A DNA stretch of 34,049 nt from Planctomycetota bacterium (GTDB lineage Bacteria > Planctomycetota > Phycisphaerae > Sedimentisphaerales > Anaerobacaceae): the NCBI GenBank assembly GCA_019456195.1, contig VRUK01000060.1:1-34049 (forward strand). The letters run 5' to 3'. The position numbers were made by a program, and so were the translations under genes. A model generated the notes under the pieces. The model did no database searches, was not told the origin of the DNA, and saw only the letters and a list, made by a program, of their open reading frames with translations. This document shows positions 16,375-25,402 of the stretch, piece after piece (positions within the stretch are counted from its first letter, which is position 1; the number at the start of each line of letters is the position of its first letter).

Positions 16375-18561
16375 ATGGCCGTAAATCGTCCGACATTTCA
16401 CGAAGCCTGGTATCGCGTTGCTGAATTGCATCCGCGATTACTGTCAGGTGTGCAGGTTTACAGACAGCATTTTCGTGGGCAGATGTGGTACGTCCTGGAG
16501 AATCCTTCCAACAACCAATACTCGCGAATCAGTGATGAAGCTTATCGTTTCATAGGTATGCTTGACGGCCGACGGACCGTATCTCAGGTATGGCGCATAT
16601 GTAATGAGCAGCTTGCCGACAGAGCCCCCACTCAGGGGGAAGTAATCCAGCTTTTAGGCCAGTTGCACAGCGTCAACCTTTTACATGCGGACCTGCCGCC
16701 GGACAGTGAAAGCCTGTTCAATCGCTACCGAAAGCGAGTCGGCCGAGAGGTTCGGGGACAACTTATGAACCTGCTGTTCATAAAGATTCCATTGATAGAT
16801 CCTGACCATTTTCTCGATCTCTGGGTCGGCATATTCGGGCGGCTTTTCAGTTGGTTCGGGCTTATCTTATGGTCAATCTTATTAGCAATTGGATTATACT
16901 CTGTGGCGGATAATATCCGCGAGCTGTTCCATCAAAGCTCTGACATCCTCGCCCCCGATAACCTGATACTTCTGTATCTCAGTTTTGTGTTCATCAAGAT
17001 ATTTCATGAGTTCAGCCACGCCTTCGCATGCAAGAAATTCGGACAACTTAACCAAAGCCGCGGGCAGGTTCATACTATGGGTATTATGTTTTTGGTTTTC
17101 TTTCCGCTGCCTTACGTGGATGCCTCCAGCGCCTGGGCATTTCGCAATAGATGGCACAGGGCTGTTGTCGGGATGGCCGGTGTTATGATTGAGCTTTCTG
17201 CGGCGGCTATAGCAGCAATTATCTGGTCTAATACATCGATAGGAACGCTCCACATAATCGCTTATAATATTATATTTGTCGCCAGTGTCTCGACACTACT
17301 TTTCAATGGAAATCCTCTTCTGAGGTTCGACGCTTATTATGTCCTTTCAGATTTATTGGAGATACCTAATCTTGGCCATCGGTCCAGAAACTATATTTAC
17401 TATCTGGTCAAGCGTTACTTCTGGGGGCTTAAAAGAGCACAGAATCCGGCATATACTTTCGGCGAGAGCCTGTGGTTTGTTTTTTACGGCCTTGCTTCCA
17501 TGGCATTCCGTGTTTTTATCTGCGTAAGAATACTGCTGTTTTTGAATGACAGACTCCCGGAAGAGCTGTTCATACTCGTACCTTTGTTTGCCTTCTCTGC
17601 GATTGCTGCCTGGGTGTTTGTCCCATTCGGCAAGTTCGTGCAATTTCTGGCAACAGGCGCCGAACTGACTCGCAATCGCGGACGGGCAATTGGTTTGACC
17701 CTGGTTATCTTTTGCCTGATAATTGTTGGTATAGGACTAATTCGATTACCCGACTATTGGCGAGTCGAGGGAGTTGTCGAGCCGGTTAACCTGGCCATAG
17801 TCCACGCAGAAAGTGATGGTTTCGTCGTCGGTTTTTTACCATCAGAATCAAAGGTTTCTTCAGGTGGAACACCATTGATACGAGCTGTCAATCTTGAATT
17901 GGAAGCCGAAAAAAAGAGTTCGATCGCTGAACTCCTCAGTCTGAAAATTAAGCGTCGAATCGCTGAAACACAGGAAATAGCCGCTGCTCAAATTCTGGAC
18001 GAACAGATCAAGGCTTTGAATGAAACAATAGCACGGCTCGAATTCGAACTGGACTCTCTGAATGTTACGGCGTCGCTTTCAGGAACATGGATTGCACCGG
18101 ATATTGAGCATTATAAAGGTGTTTATTTAGAACGCGGTAAAAGCATAGGCTTCGTGGCAAGTTTGGACGACGTTATTATTAGAGCAACTGCCGGCCAGAA
18201 GGTCGCTGCTATGTTAATAGAGCAAGCCGACAAGGAGGTTGAATTCAGAGTTAAAGGACAGCCTAAATTGCTCATGACAGGCAAGATTGAGCAAATTTTT
18301 CCATCCGGACATGAGTTGCTGCCGTCCGAGGCTTTGGGTTATGCAGTAGGTGGGCCAATGGCTACAGCTCCACAAGACCCTCAAGGTACGAAATCCGCAG
18401 AGATGTTTTTTGAGATACACATCAAACCAAACGCAGGTTCTTCGGTTCGTCTGCTAACCGGCCAACGCGTAGTTGCAAGAATCCGAATGCATCCCAAGCC
18501 GCTCGCTTTTCAATGGTGGCTTTCAGTAAGACAGCTATTTCAACGGAGGTTCCATATTTAA
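16375..18561 (+). CDS. PqqD-like / M50 site-2 protease / HlyD-type fusion protein
   Basis: This 728-residue polytopic membrane protein has three parts. Residues about 22-105 resemble the PqqD fold (YSRISDEAYRFIGMLDGRRTV, then QLLGQLHSVNLLHAD), a winged-helix domain that in peptide maturation systems binds leader peptides. Residues about 150-460 are an M50 intramembrane zinc protease, with the metal site HEFSH (211-215) and the third ligand in NPLLRFD (313-319, Asp319), so it appears catalytically competent. After a last helix near 440-460, residues 465-728 form a periplasmic HlyD-like arm with a lipoyl-like half-motif, a helical hairpin (ETQEIAAAQILDEQIKALNE) and a beta-rich end. It sits between an adaptor gene and a SecA-like gene, two bases before the latter. 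It could recognise, cleave or pass on an exported protein. Confidence 0.8.
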   Translation: MAVNRPTFHEAWYRVAELHPRLLSGVQVYRQHFRGQMWYVLENPSNNQYSRISDEAYRFIGMLDGRRTVSQVWRICNEQLADRAPTQGEVIQLLGQLHSVNLLHADLPPDSESLFNRYRKRVGREVRGQLMNLLFIKIPLIDPDHFLDLWVGIFGRLFSWFGLILWSILLAIGLYSVADNIRELFHQSSDILAPDNLILLYLSFVFIKIFHEFSHAFACKKFGQLNQSRGQVHTMGIMFLVFFPLPYVDASSAWAFRNRWHRAVVGMAGVMIELSAAAIAAIIWSNTSIGTLHIIAYNIIFVASVSTLLFNGNPLLRFDAYYVLSDLLEIPNLGHRSRNYIYYLVKRYFWGLKRAQNPAYTFGESLWFVFYGLASMAFRVFICVRILLFLNDRLPEELFILVPLFAFSAIAAWVFVPFGKFVQFLATGAELTRNRGRAIGLTLVIFCLIIVGIGLIRLPDYWRVEGVVEPVNLAIVHAESDGFVVGFLPSESKVSSGGTPLIRAVNLELEAEKKSSIAELLSLKIKRRIAETQEIAAAQILDEQIKALNETIARLEFELDSLNVTASLSGTWIAPDIEHYKGVYLERGKSIGFVASLDDVIIRATAGQKVAAMLIEQADKEVEFRVKGQPKLLMTGKIEQIFPSGHELLPSEALGYAVGGPMATAPQDPQGTKSAEMFFEIHIKPNAGSSVRLLTGQRVVARIRMHPKPLAFQWWLSVRQLFQRRFHI

Positions 18562-18563
18562 AG

Positions 18564-20549
18564 ATGGCAACACTTCCAAGTGCAACATGGCAGATGCTCG
18601 AGCAGCGGATTTCAGACAAGCCTTTGCCGAGAGGACTGGATGCCGCCTGGGATGCGGGAATAGGTTTGATAGACGGCTTGAAGCCGCGACGGAAAAAGTT
18701 CTTGCGCCGGGCTGAAAAAGTGCTCGCACTTGAAAAACATTTTTCTCAAATGACCGACGCAAATCTCCGTAAAGCCGCCGGTGAACTTCGCGAGATATTT
18801 CGCCGCCACCGAGACAATCACTCGGACCTTGAGCGTGCCTTTGCATTGGTCCGGGAGATAGCATTTCGGCAGATAGGTGAGAAGCCCTTTCTCGTCCAGA
18901 TTGCAGGAGCTTTCGCCCTCGATCAAGGCTGCATTGCGGAAATGGCTACCGGCGAGGGCAAGACCCTCGCTGCCACTATGCCTGCGACAGTTGCGGGCTG
19001 GCGAGGTCGGGGCTGTCACATAATTACAGTTAATGACTACTTAGCCGAACGCGATGCCGAATGGATGGGTAAGATTTATCGCTTTTGCGGTCTGAGTGTC
19101 GCACATATAGAACAGGCCATGTCTGCCGATGACCGTCGAGCAGCTTATCAGGCGGACATAACTTACTGCACAAACAAAGAGGTATCGGTAGATTTTCTCC
19201 GTGACCGGCTCGCTCTGGGTCGTGTGAGAGGATTGAGTTCTGCACTTATAACTAAAATAACGCGAGCTGGCCGATCAGTAATGGATAGGCTGGTACAGCG
19301 AGGTCTTAATTTCGCAATTATAGACGAAGCAGATTCCGTTCTTGTTGACGAGGCAATTACGCCGTTGATTATCTCCGGGCCTGCTCCCAATCCGGAGCAG
19401 GTCAAGGCCTTTCGCCAGGCGGCGGATATTGTAAGCAATTTAAGGCAGGATACAGATTACCGAATTAACGCTCGCTATCGAGAGGTCGAACTAACTAACG
19501 AAGGCAAGAACCGGTTAGCTCAATCGGCAGAGACTTTAGGTGACATCTGGCAAGGCGCCCGCCGTCGTGAGGAGATTGCTACTAAAGCTCTGGTAGCCAA
19601 AGAGCTTTATTCATTAGATAAACAATATGTTATCGACGAAGGCAAGGTAGTCATCGTTGACGATTTTACCGGCAGACTCATGCCCGACCGCAGTTGGCGT
19701 GACGGCCTGCACCAGGCTGTTGAAGCCAAAGAAAAGCTCGAAATTACTCCGCCCAAAGATACATATGCCCGCATAAGTTTTCAGCGGTTCTTCCGAATGT
19801 ACCGCAAATTGTCCGGGATGACCGGCACAGCAAGCGAAGCGGCCGCTGAATTCTGGCAGATTTATCATTTACCCGTAGTAGTAATCCCCACAAACCGTCC
19901 GTGCAAAAGAAAAAATCTGCCGGACATAGTTATGACGACAGGGGCGACTAAGTGGAAGAGAATCCTTTTAGAGATTCGCCGTGTTCACGAGAGAAGGCAG
20001 CCCGTCCTTGTCGGCACACGAAGTGTACAAGCCAGTGAATACATCAGTCAATTGCTCGAAGCTGAAAACCTGAACCACCAGATGCTTAACGCCGTCCGTC
20101 ACCGCGAGGAGGCCCAAATCATCGCAGGCGCCGGTCAGGCGGGAAATATAACAGTGGCGACCAACATGGCGGGCCGGGGTACAGACATTAAACTTGGCCG
20201 GGGAGTAGCTGAATTAGGAGGGCTTCACGTCATAGCCAGTGAGCGTAACGAATCCGGCCGGATAGACCGCCAGCTCTTCGGACGATGCGCACGCCAGGGT
20301 GATCCCGGAAGCGCCCAGGCTATAGTTTGTTTGGAAGATGAGTTTGTATCTCGATACGCCAAAAACATAGTAGCCTATTTGAAAAAAAGACATGCTCTTA
20401 ACACTGACGGAATCTCTTCGAAAACCACCAGAGCCGCATTTCGTCTGGCCCAGCGTCGTGCAGAAAAGCTGGCACTGCGTCAGCGAAAATCAGTAATGAG
20501 AACCGACCACTGGCTCGAAGAGCAGCTCAGCTTTTCAGGAAGAGAATAA
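18564..20549 (+). CDS. secA-like: Short SecA-like preprotein translocase ATPase
   Basis: This 661-residue protein is a SecA-family ATPase. Walker A is MATGEGKT (127-134, Lys133), Walker B DEAD is 254-257, and YRKLSGMTGTA, TNMAGRGTD (533-541) and RIDRQLFGRCARQGDPGSA follow in the normal order. The preprotein cross-linking region is present between the two motor domains. It stops about 85 residues after RQGDPGS, so the helical wing, the two-helix finger and the zinc-binding tail of housekeeping SecA (about 850-900 residues) are missing. The DEAxTPLIISG motif has Ile where Arg is usual. The ATG at 18564 follows the upstream stop by two bases, with GGAGG 15 bases upstream; an upstream in-frame start at 18513 would overlap the M50 gene. 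It is probably a dedicated, not housekeeping, translocase motor. Confidence 0.85.
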   Translation: MATLPSATWQMLEQRISDKPLPRGLDAAWDAGIGLIDGLKPRRKKFLRRAEKVLALEKHFSQMTDANLRKAAGELREIFRRHRDNHSDLERAFALVREIAFRQIGEKPFLVQIAGAFALDQGCIAEMATGEGKTLAATMPATVAGWRGRGCHIITVNDYLAERDAEWMGKIYRFCGLSVAHIEQAMSADDRRAAYQADITYCTNKEVSVDFLRDRLALGRVRGLSSALITKITRAGRSVMDRLVQRGLNFAIIDEADSVLVDEAITPLIISGPAPNPEQVKAFRQAADIVSNLRQDTDYRINARYREVELTNEGKNRLAQSAETLGDIWQGARRREEIATKALVAKELYSLDKQYVIDEGKVVIVDDFTGRLMPDRSWRDGLHQAVEAKEKLEITPPKDTYARISFQRFFRMYRKLSGMTGTASEAAAEFWQIYHLPVVVIPTNRPCKRKNLPDIVMTTGATKWKRILLEIRRVHERRQPVLVGTRSVQASEYISQLLEAENLNHQMLNAVRHREEAQIIAGAGQAGNITVATNMAGRGTDIKLGRGVAELGGLHVIASERNESGRIDRQLFGRCARQGDPGSAQAIVCLEDEFVSRYAKNIVAYLKKRHALNTDGISSKTTRAAFRLAQRRAEKLALRQRKSVMRTDHWLEEQLSFSGRE

Positions 20550-20559
20550 GGAGAATGCT

Positions 20560-21903
20560 ATGAAACGGCGTGACTTTCTCAGGACCGCAGGCTGTGGCAC
20601 ATTAGGGCTGATTGCATCCGGATGTTTGCTTCAAGGCAATGCCGCGGAATCGAAGACGAACGATTTTATGTCTCTGTTTGAGTCGGATGACCCGGCGGTA
20701 ATGAAACTCACCGAAGAAATCTATCGGAAATGTATTTTAGGCAAGGTGTTTGAGCCGGAAGGTACTTTGAAGCACAATTGGATAGCGCCCGGCGGCGGCT
20801 ATCGGGGACAGTGGATCTGGGACACGATGTTTGTGGTCGATCTGCTGAGTATCCTGCCCGGCAGGAAGAAGGTCATCCGGGATGTTTTCCAGAACTACTG
20901 GGATTTCCAGGTGCGTTGGAATGCGAAAATGCCGGACTATGCCCACGACATGATCCCCTGCATGATAGAACCGGCCAAGGAGAATTGGCTCGAATACCCG
21001 GCCTATTCTCAGATCCCGATTCTCGCCTGGGGCCTCGAACGAGTTTACAATCGCAACGGCGATAAGGAACTCCTCAAACAGTCTTTGAAAGCTCTGGAAA
21101 AGTTCCACGAGTGGTACTGGCGAGAACGCAATGTCACCAATATCGGGCTGATAGCGGTCGGCTCGTACAGCGGCGTGACGCAACATGCGCGTTTTGAAAC
21201 ATTCGATTATGAATGCAACATGGACGGATTGAAGATGACACATCATCCGAGGCGCACGGGTGAAAAGGAAGGCCCCTGGTATGGTGATACCTGCATAACA
21301 GGCAACACCTCTTTCCTCATCATGGCGGAGAAAAGTCTCGTTCGGCTGGCAAAAATCATGGGCGAGAAGGAAATGGCGGTTCGTCGGCAAGTCAGAATCG
21401 ACAAATCGGTTGACGCCATGCGCACGCACATGTGGGACGAAGAAGCGGGCATCTTCCTGTCAGTCCAGCGTGATACTCTGGAGAAGGTCCCGGTCGCTAC
21501 AATCGGAAGCTGGATGCCATTGGCGGCAGGCGTTCCCACCAAAAAGATGGCCGCCCGAATGGCAAAGCTAATGCGCAGTTCAAGCTGGAATACGCCGCTT
21601 CCGGTTCCCACCGTTGATCGCAAGGACAAGCGCTGGAAGTCCGATGGATTCTGGCGCGGCGACGTCTGGCCACCGACCAGCTATTTGGCAGCCAGTGGTC
21701 TGGCAAATTACGGCGAACACAAACTCGCCGCTGAAATTTCCGACAAGACCGTTGCCAACGCCATTAAAAACGGTATCAGCGAACACTACGACTCGATTTC
21801 GGGTAAGACGCTGGGCGTAGAGTATTTAGGAATGACCTGCACCATCGTTACCATGATGCTTGACGGACTCACCAGCAAATATAAGCTCTTGAAAAAATAT
21901 TAA
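20560..21903 (+). CDS. Tat-exported MGH1/GH63-like (alpha/alpha)6 hydrolase
   Basis: This 447-residue protein begins with a twin-arginine signal (KRRDFLRTAG) and a possible lipobox ending at Cys22 (LIASGC), so it is probably a periplasmic lipoprotein. The rest resembles the trehalase/GH63/MGH1 group of six-hairpin glycosidases: GGYRGQWIWDTMFVVDLL near residues 85-102, TSFLIMAEKSLVRLAK, and DGFWRGDVWPPTSYLAASGL near 360-380, where the Trp/Asp pattern is typical of the sugar-binding pocket. Substrates in the group include trehalose, mannosylglycerate and glucosylated glycans; which applies here is open. It follows the SecA-like gene by ten bases with AAGGAG before the ATG, so it looks like the fourth gene of that operon. 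Confidence 0.75.
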   Translation: MKRRDFLRTAGCGTLGLIASGCLLQGNAAESKTNDFMSLFESDDPAVMKLTEEIYRKCILGKVFEPEGTLKHNWIAPGGGYRGQWIWDTMFVVDLLSILPGRKKVIRDVFQNYWDFQVRWNAKMPDYAHDMIPCMIEPAKENWLEYPAYSQIPILAWGLERVYNRNGDKELLKQSLKALEKFHEWYWRERNVTNIGLIAVGSYSGVTQHARFETFDYECNMDGLKMTHHPRRTGEKEGPWYGDTCITGNTSFLIMAEKSLVRLAKIMGEKEMAVRRQVRIDKSVDAMRTHMWDEEAGIFLSVQRDTLEKVPVATIGSWMPLAAGVPTKKMAARMAKLMRSSSWNTPLPVPTVDRKDKRWKSDGFWRGDVWPPTSYLAASGLANYGEHKLAAEISDKTVANAIKNGISEHYDSISGKTLGVEYLGMTCTIVTMMLDGLTSKYKLLKKY

Positions 21904-21995
21904 CAGGAAAACGCGCCGGGATAAGTTAGCAAAGACCTGTCTATAAAAATGAATACAGGAACCACCAGCAAATTAACATGAAATGAAGTTATTTT

Positions 21996-22033
21996 AGGAG
22001 GTATCTGTGAGTGGTTTTGTGTGTTCTAATTAG
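21996..22033 (+). other. Perfect Shine-Dalgarno with a tiny GTG ORF
   Basis: AGGAGGT (21996-22002) stands four bases before a GTG that opens an eight-codon reading frame ending at TAG (22031-22033). The frame stays open for 18 more codons beyond the TAG. It may be a leader peptide or the 5' relic of a lost gene ahead of the aldehyde oxidoreductase. Confidence 0.25.
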
Positions 22034-22079
22034 CTGGCGGGGCCCAACCGAAAAATTTCAAAAAATGGATGGATGGTTA

Positions 22080-22108
22080 TTGACATTTAAGTCTTGTGAG
22101 TAGATATT
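22080..22108 (+). promoter_or_regulatory. Candidate promoter for the aldehyde oxidoreductase gene
   Basis: A perfect TTGACA (22080-22085) is followed after 17 bases by GATATT (22103-22108, four of six consensus bases), placing a start about 30 bases before the ATG at 22146. Confidence 0.5.
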
Positions 22109-22145
22109 TGACTATACCAAAACGTGTTTATTAGGAGATTAAATC

Positions 22146-23942
22146 ATGGCCGGATATTCTGGAAAGTTCTTAAGGGTAAATCTTAGTACAGGTCAGATTG
22201 ACCAGGAAAATCTGGATATGGAACTGGCCATGAAATTTGTAGGAGGGCGCGGCTTAGCCTCATATTATCTGGCACAAGAAGTCAAACCGGAGGTCGAACC
22301 GTTCGATTCGGCAAATAAAATCATTTTTGCGACGGGTCCGCTTACAGGCTCTCAGGCACCGACTGGAGGACGATACATGGTAGTTACGAAATCGCCTCTG
22401 AGTGGTACTATTGCCAGCTCCAATTCGGGTGGTTTCTGGGGCGCAGAACTAAAACGCGCAGGGTACGATTTGATTATCGTGGAAGGGAAATCAGACAAGC
22501 CTTGTTACATACATATCAATGACAATACTGTCCAGGTTAAGGATGCGAATAAGTATTGGGGCAAACTGGTTTCCGAAACGACCGACCAGTTACTTCAGGA
22601 AACAGGAGACACCAAGGCTCGAGTTCTGACCATTGGTCCTGCCGGTGAAAAACTTTCGTTACTGGCTTGTGTGATGAATGACAAATACCGTGCCGCCGGC
22701 AGGTCGGGAGTGGGAGCGGTTATGGGCAGCAAGAACCTCAAAGCAATTGTGGTACGAGGTACAGGAAAACTGAGCCCGGCCAGAGATGATGAAACAAAGA
22801 AGGTATTAAAAAATATCAGGAAGAAAATCCGAGAGAACGATGTTACGGGCAAAGGCTTGCCTACATACGGTACGGCTGCGCTTGTGAATTTGATTAATCA
22901 GAGCGGAATTTATCCGACAAACAATTTCCAGGAGGCATATTTTGAAACGGCAGACAAAACATCAGGGGAGACGTTAGCTGAAAAATATCTGGTCAAGAAT
23001 ACGGCATGTTTCCATTGCCCAATTGCTTGCGGGAGATATTCAAAAGTCGATGACGTCGAAGGAGAAGGTCCAGAGTTTGAAACTATTTGGGCGTACGGTG
23101 CCAGTTGCGGCGTTGATGACCTGGTGGCAATAATCAAGGCGAACAAATGGTGCAACGAATATGGCATGGATACGATATCTGCCGGAGCAACGATTGCCTG
23201 CGCTATGGAAATGTATGAAAAGGGTATTATTGATTCAGATGCAATTGATGGACCTGCATTAAAGTTTGGCTCCGGCGAAGCAATCGTGGAATGGACACGT
23301 AAAATGGGAGCAGGTGAAGGATTTGGGGCGAAGCTGGCGCTTGGGTCCTACAGATTGGCAGAAGAGTTCGGAGTGCCGGAACTATCAATGTCGGTAAAGA
23401 AGCTGGAGTTACCGGCTTATGACCCGAGAGGTGTTCAGGGTCATGGCTTGCAATACGCCACATCTAACCGTGGAGGTTGTCATGTCAGGGGTTATATGAT
23501 TGCTCCGGAAATTGTGGGATTACCGGAAAAGCTGGACCCCCACTCGATCGAAGGAAAGGCTGTATGGGTAAAAATATTCCAGGACTTAACGGCAGTAATT
23601 GATTCCCTGGGATTATGCCTTTTCACATCATTTGCTCTTGGACCAGATGACTATAAGGATATGTTCAACGCTATTGTGGGGCAAGACTGGACCAAAGAAA
23701 CACTGCTTGAAGCCGGCGACAGGATATGGAACATAGAACGGATGTTTAATCTGAAGGCAGGTATCAGTCCTGAGCAGGACAAACTACCTCGACGCCTTCT
23801 AACTGAACCTATTCCGAAGGGGCCTTGCAAGGGACATGTACATCGTCTGCCGGAACTGTTGCCGGATTATTACAAAGAGCGTGGTTGGAATGAACAGGGA
23901 TTACCGACGGAAGCTAAGCTAACTCAACTCGACATCGTATAA
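22146..23942 (+). CDS. aor: Aldehyde ferredoxin oxidoreductase, tungsten-pterin type
   Basis: This 598-residue protein has the normal length and order of the AOR family, which oxidises aldehydes to acids with ferredoxin as electron acceptor, using a tungsten bis-pterin and a [4Fe-4S] cluster. The N-terminal domain starts with GYSGKFLRVNLSTG and FVGGRGLASYYL, the usual pterin-binding face. The cluster ligands are Cys288, Cys291 and Cys295 (CFHCPIAC) with Cys491 as the fourth, closely matching the archaeal AOR pattern. Further motifs include GRSGVGAVMGSKNLKAI and AYDPRGVQGHGLQYATSNRGG. The start has GGAG nine bases upstream. It is followed by a MoaD-like gene, a standard AOR pairing. It suggests an anaerobic organism using a ferredoxin-linked aldehyde step. 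Confidence 0.95.
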   Translation: MAGYSGKFLRVNLSTGQIDQENLDMELAMKFVGGRGLASYYLAQEVKPEVEPFDSANKIIFATGPLTGSQAPTGGRYMVVTKSPLSGTIASSNSGGFWGAELKRAGYDLIIVEGKSDKPCYIHINDNTVQVKDANKYWGKLVSETTDQLLQETGDTKARVLTIGPAGEKLSLLACVMNDKYRAAGRSGVGAVMGSKNLKAIVVRGTGKLSPARDDETKKVLKNIRKKIRENDVTGKGLPTYGTAALVNLINQSGIYPTNNFQEAYFETADKTSGETLAEKYLVKNTACFHCPIACGRYSKVDDVEGEGPEFETIWAYGASCGVDDLVAIIKANKWCNEYGMDTISAGATIACAMEMYEKGIIDSDAIDGPALKFGSGEAIVEWTRKMGAGEGFGAKLALGSYRLAEEFGVPELSMSVKKLELPAYDPRGVQGHGLQYATSNRGGCHVRGYMIAPEIVGLPEKLDPHSIEGKAVWVKIFQDLTAVIDSLGLCLFTSFALGPDDYKDMFNAIVGQDWTKETLLEAGDRIWNIERMFNLKAGISPEQDKLPRRLLTEPIPKGPCKGHVHRLPELLPDYYKERGWNEQGLPTEAKLTQLDIV

Positions 23943-23955
23943 AGGAATAAAAGAT

Positions 23956-24183
23956 ATGGTCGTGGAAGTGAAGCTTTTTGCAACCTTTAGAGAAGGTCGC
24001 TTCAACGAAAGAGGATTGGAACTACCTGAAGAAAGTTCCTTGAGCGATTTATTGAAATATCTCACAATCCCTGAAAAAGATGCCAAGGTAATAATCGTAA
24101 ATGGTCTGGCGGTGTCTGCTGTTGAGCATAAATTAAGCAATCATGACGTAGTTGCTATTTTCCCCCCAATTGCCGGAGGCTGA
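23956..24183 (+). CDS. MoaD/ThiS-family sulfur-carrier protein
   Basis: This 75-residue protein has the ubiquitin-like MoaD/ThiS fold pattern and ends in the required Gly-Gly (PPIAGG at the C-terminus), where sulfur is carried as thiocarboxylate. It begins 13 bases after the aldehyde oxidoreductase, with AAGGA before the ATG, so the two are almost certainly co-transcribed. The expected role is sulfur donation for the pterin cofactor of that enzyme; an AOR-specific carrier is more likely than a general MoaD because no other cofactor genes are here. Confidence 0.9.
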   Translation: MVVEVKLFATFREGRFNERGLELPEESSLSDLLKYLTIPEKDAKVIIVNGLAVSAVEHKLSNHDVVAIFPPIAGG

Positions 24184-24329
24184 ATACCTGCACTTCTTTT
24201 ATCATCTTTAGAGTACATCAAAATATCCCAAGGTAAACAATGGAAGTAATTGACCAACGGCCACTGATGAAGAACTCTAACTCAAATACTAAGACTTCTG
24301 TTGCCTCAAATTTTTTGTTTTGCTATAAG

Positions 24330-25304
24330 TTATTTTACAATAGTATTATTCAATGGTCTTCTAACCGCAGATGGATGAACTCCCGCCTGCATTGCCATTA
24401 ACATGCCGGCCGCCTCTATATAATTCTCTGCATATACAAACTTCTTATGTTCAGGATTATTCAAACAACTTTTATTTTCCCTAACTACAATTACTGGAAT
24501 ATTGGCATCTAAACATGCTTGATGAGGAATTCCGAAACAACCATAGGGAGACACCATGCAATCTACATCTTTTACACTGATTCCCTTGTCATGATTAATT
24601 CGAGGAGCTTTATGCAGACCTTTTAGTAAACAATGAATAAAGTTCTGTGTGATAATTTCCACAGCCATCCTCGGATCTACAACTTCAGCAAAGCCTTCTA
24701 TAGAATAATCTACAGGGCCGTGAGCTACGGGTTTATTTAACTCATCCGCTATTAATTTTGAAGCTACCGCCTCAACCCCGCCAACCGGATTCACACCACC
24801 ATGCTTAAAATAGTTTATAAGTGTATCTTTATCTATTGTAATGGGAGTTGCAATACCCAAAGCATCAAAATCGTGCTCTTTTATCTGCTTAACCAATTCT
24901 TTCCAGTTCTTTACTTCTCCAGTTGCTATCCCATCTTTCATCTGTGCTATTAGTATTAAAGGAACTCTAAGCTCAACTATTTCTGCATCTAATCCTATTG
25001 TTGCTCTTGCAGCAGATACAGCATTTATGGATTGATAATCTGCTTTGTTTACTGCTATTAAAACTCTATTCGAGTGGACCCTTTCTAAATAAATCTGTCC
25101 CTTCAAAAACTTGTCTAATATGCTTCCTTCAACGTATAAACAATTCTCGGGCATCTCATTTATATCTGATGCATTTACCACATTTGGATGTACAATAAGA
25201 GTATCACAGCAGGAAGCCAATAACCTGGCGGCCGCATTAGCATCGCCACAATGCCCGCCGATCTCACATCCAATCCCCGTAGGAATTATCATTACTGCAT
25301 TCAT
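24330..25304 (-). CDS. DUF3326-family protein
   Basis: This 324-residue protein belongs to a family known only as DUF3326, found in cyanobacteria and scattered anaerobes, with no established function. The start at 25304 is chosen because GGAGA lies six bases upstream and the family typically begins with MIIPTGIGCEIGGHCGDA, as here; an upstream in-frame Met adds an unrelated 23 residues. Features include the N-terminal GIGCEIGGHCGD motif, NVVNASDINEMPENCLYVEG near residues 55-75 and a Cys-containing DCMVSPYGCFGIPHQACLDAN near 255-275, which could bind a ligand or metal. No signal peptide or membrane segment is seen. It converges on the AOR/MoaD pair. Its GC content is lower than its neighbours', suggesting transfer. 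Confidence 0.75.
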   Translation of the reverse strand: MNAVMIIPTGIGCEIGGHCGDANAAARLLASCCDTLIVHPNVVNASDINEMPENCLYVEGSILDKFLKGQIYLERVHSNRVLIAVNKADYQSINAVSAARATIGLDAEIVELRVPLILIAQMKDGIATGEVKNWKELVKQIKEHDFDALGIATPITIDKDTLINYFKHGGVNPVGGVEAVASKLIADELNKPVAHGPVDYSIEGFAEVVDPRMAVEIITQNFIHCLLKGLHKAPRINHDKGISVKDVDCMVSPYGCFGIPHQACLDANIPVIVVRENKSCLNNPEHKKFVYAENYIEAAGMLMAMQAGVHPSAVRRPLNNTIVK

Positions 25305-25402
25305 GCGTTTCTCCGTGTTTTGGCCTAATCCGATACCAGCGTAAGCGGCCTGACGCAACTTGCCTGACGGCAAAGTTCTGCAAGTCTCAAGGTCTATTGT
25401 AT

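Noticed and set aside
18564..20549. Housekeeping secA
   Set aside because: Too short, C-terminal third missing, and the operon context is unlike that of standard secA.
20737..21429. 230-aa minus-strand frame inside the MGH1-like gene
   Set aside because: It is the complement of a gene with Tat signal and family motifs; no ribosome binding site.
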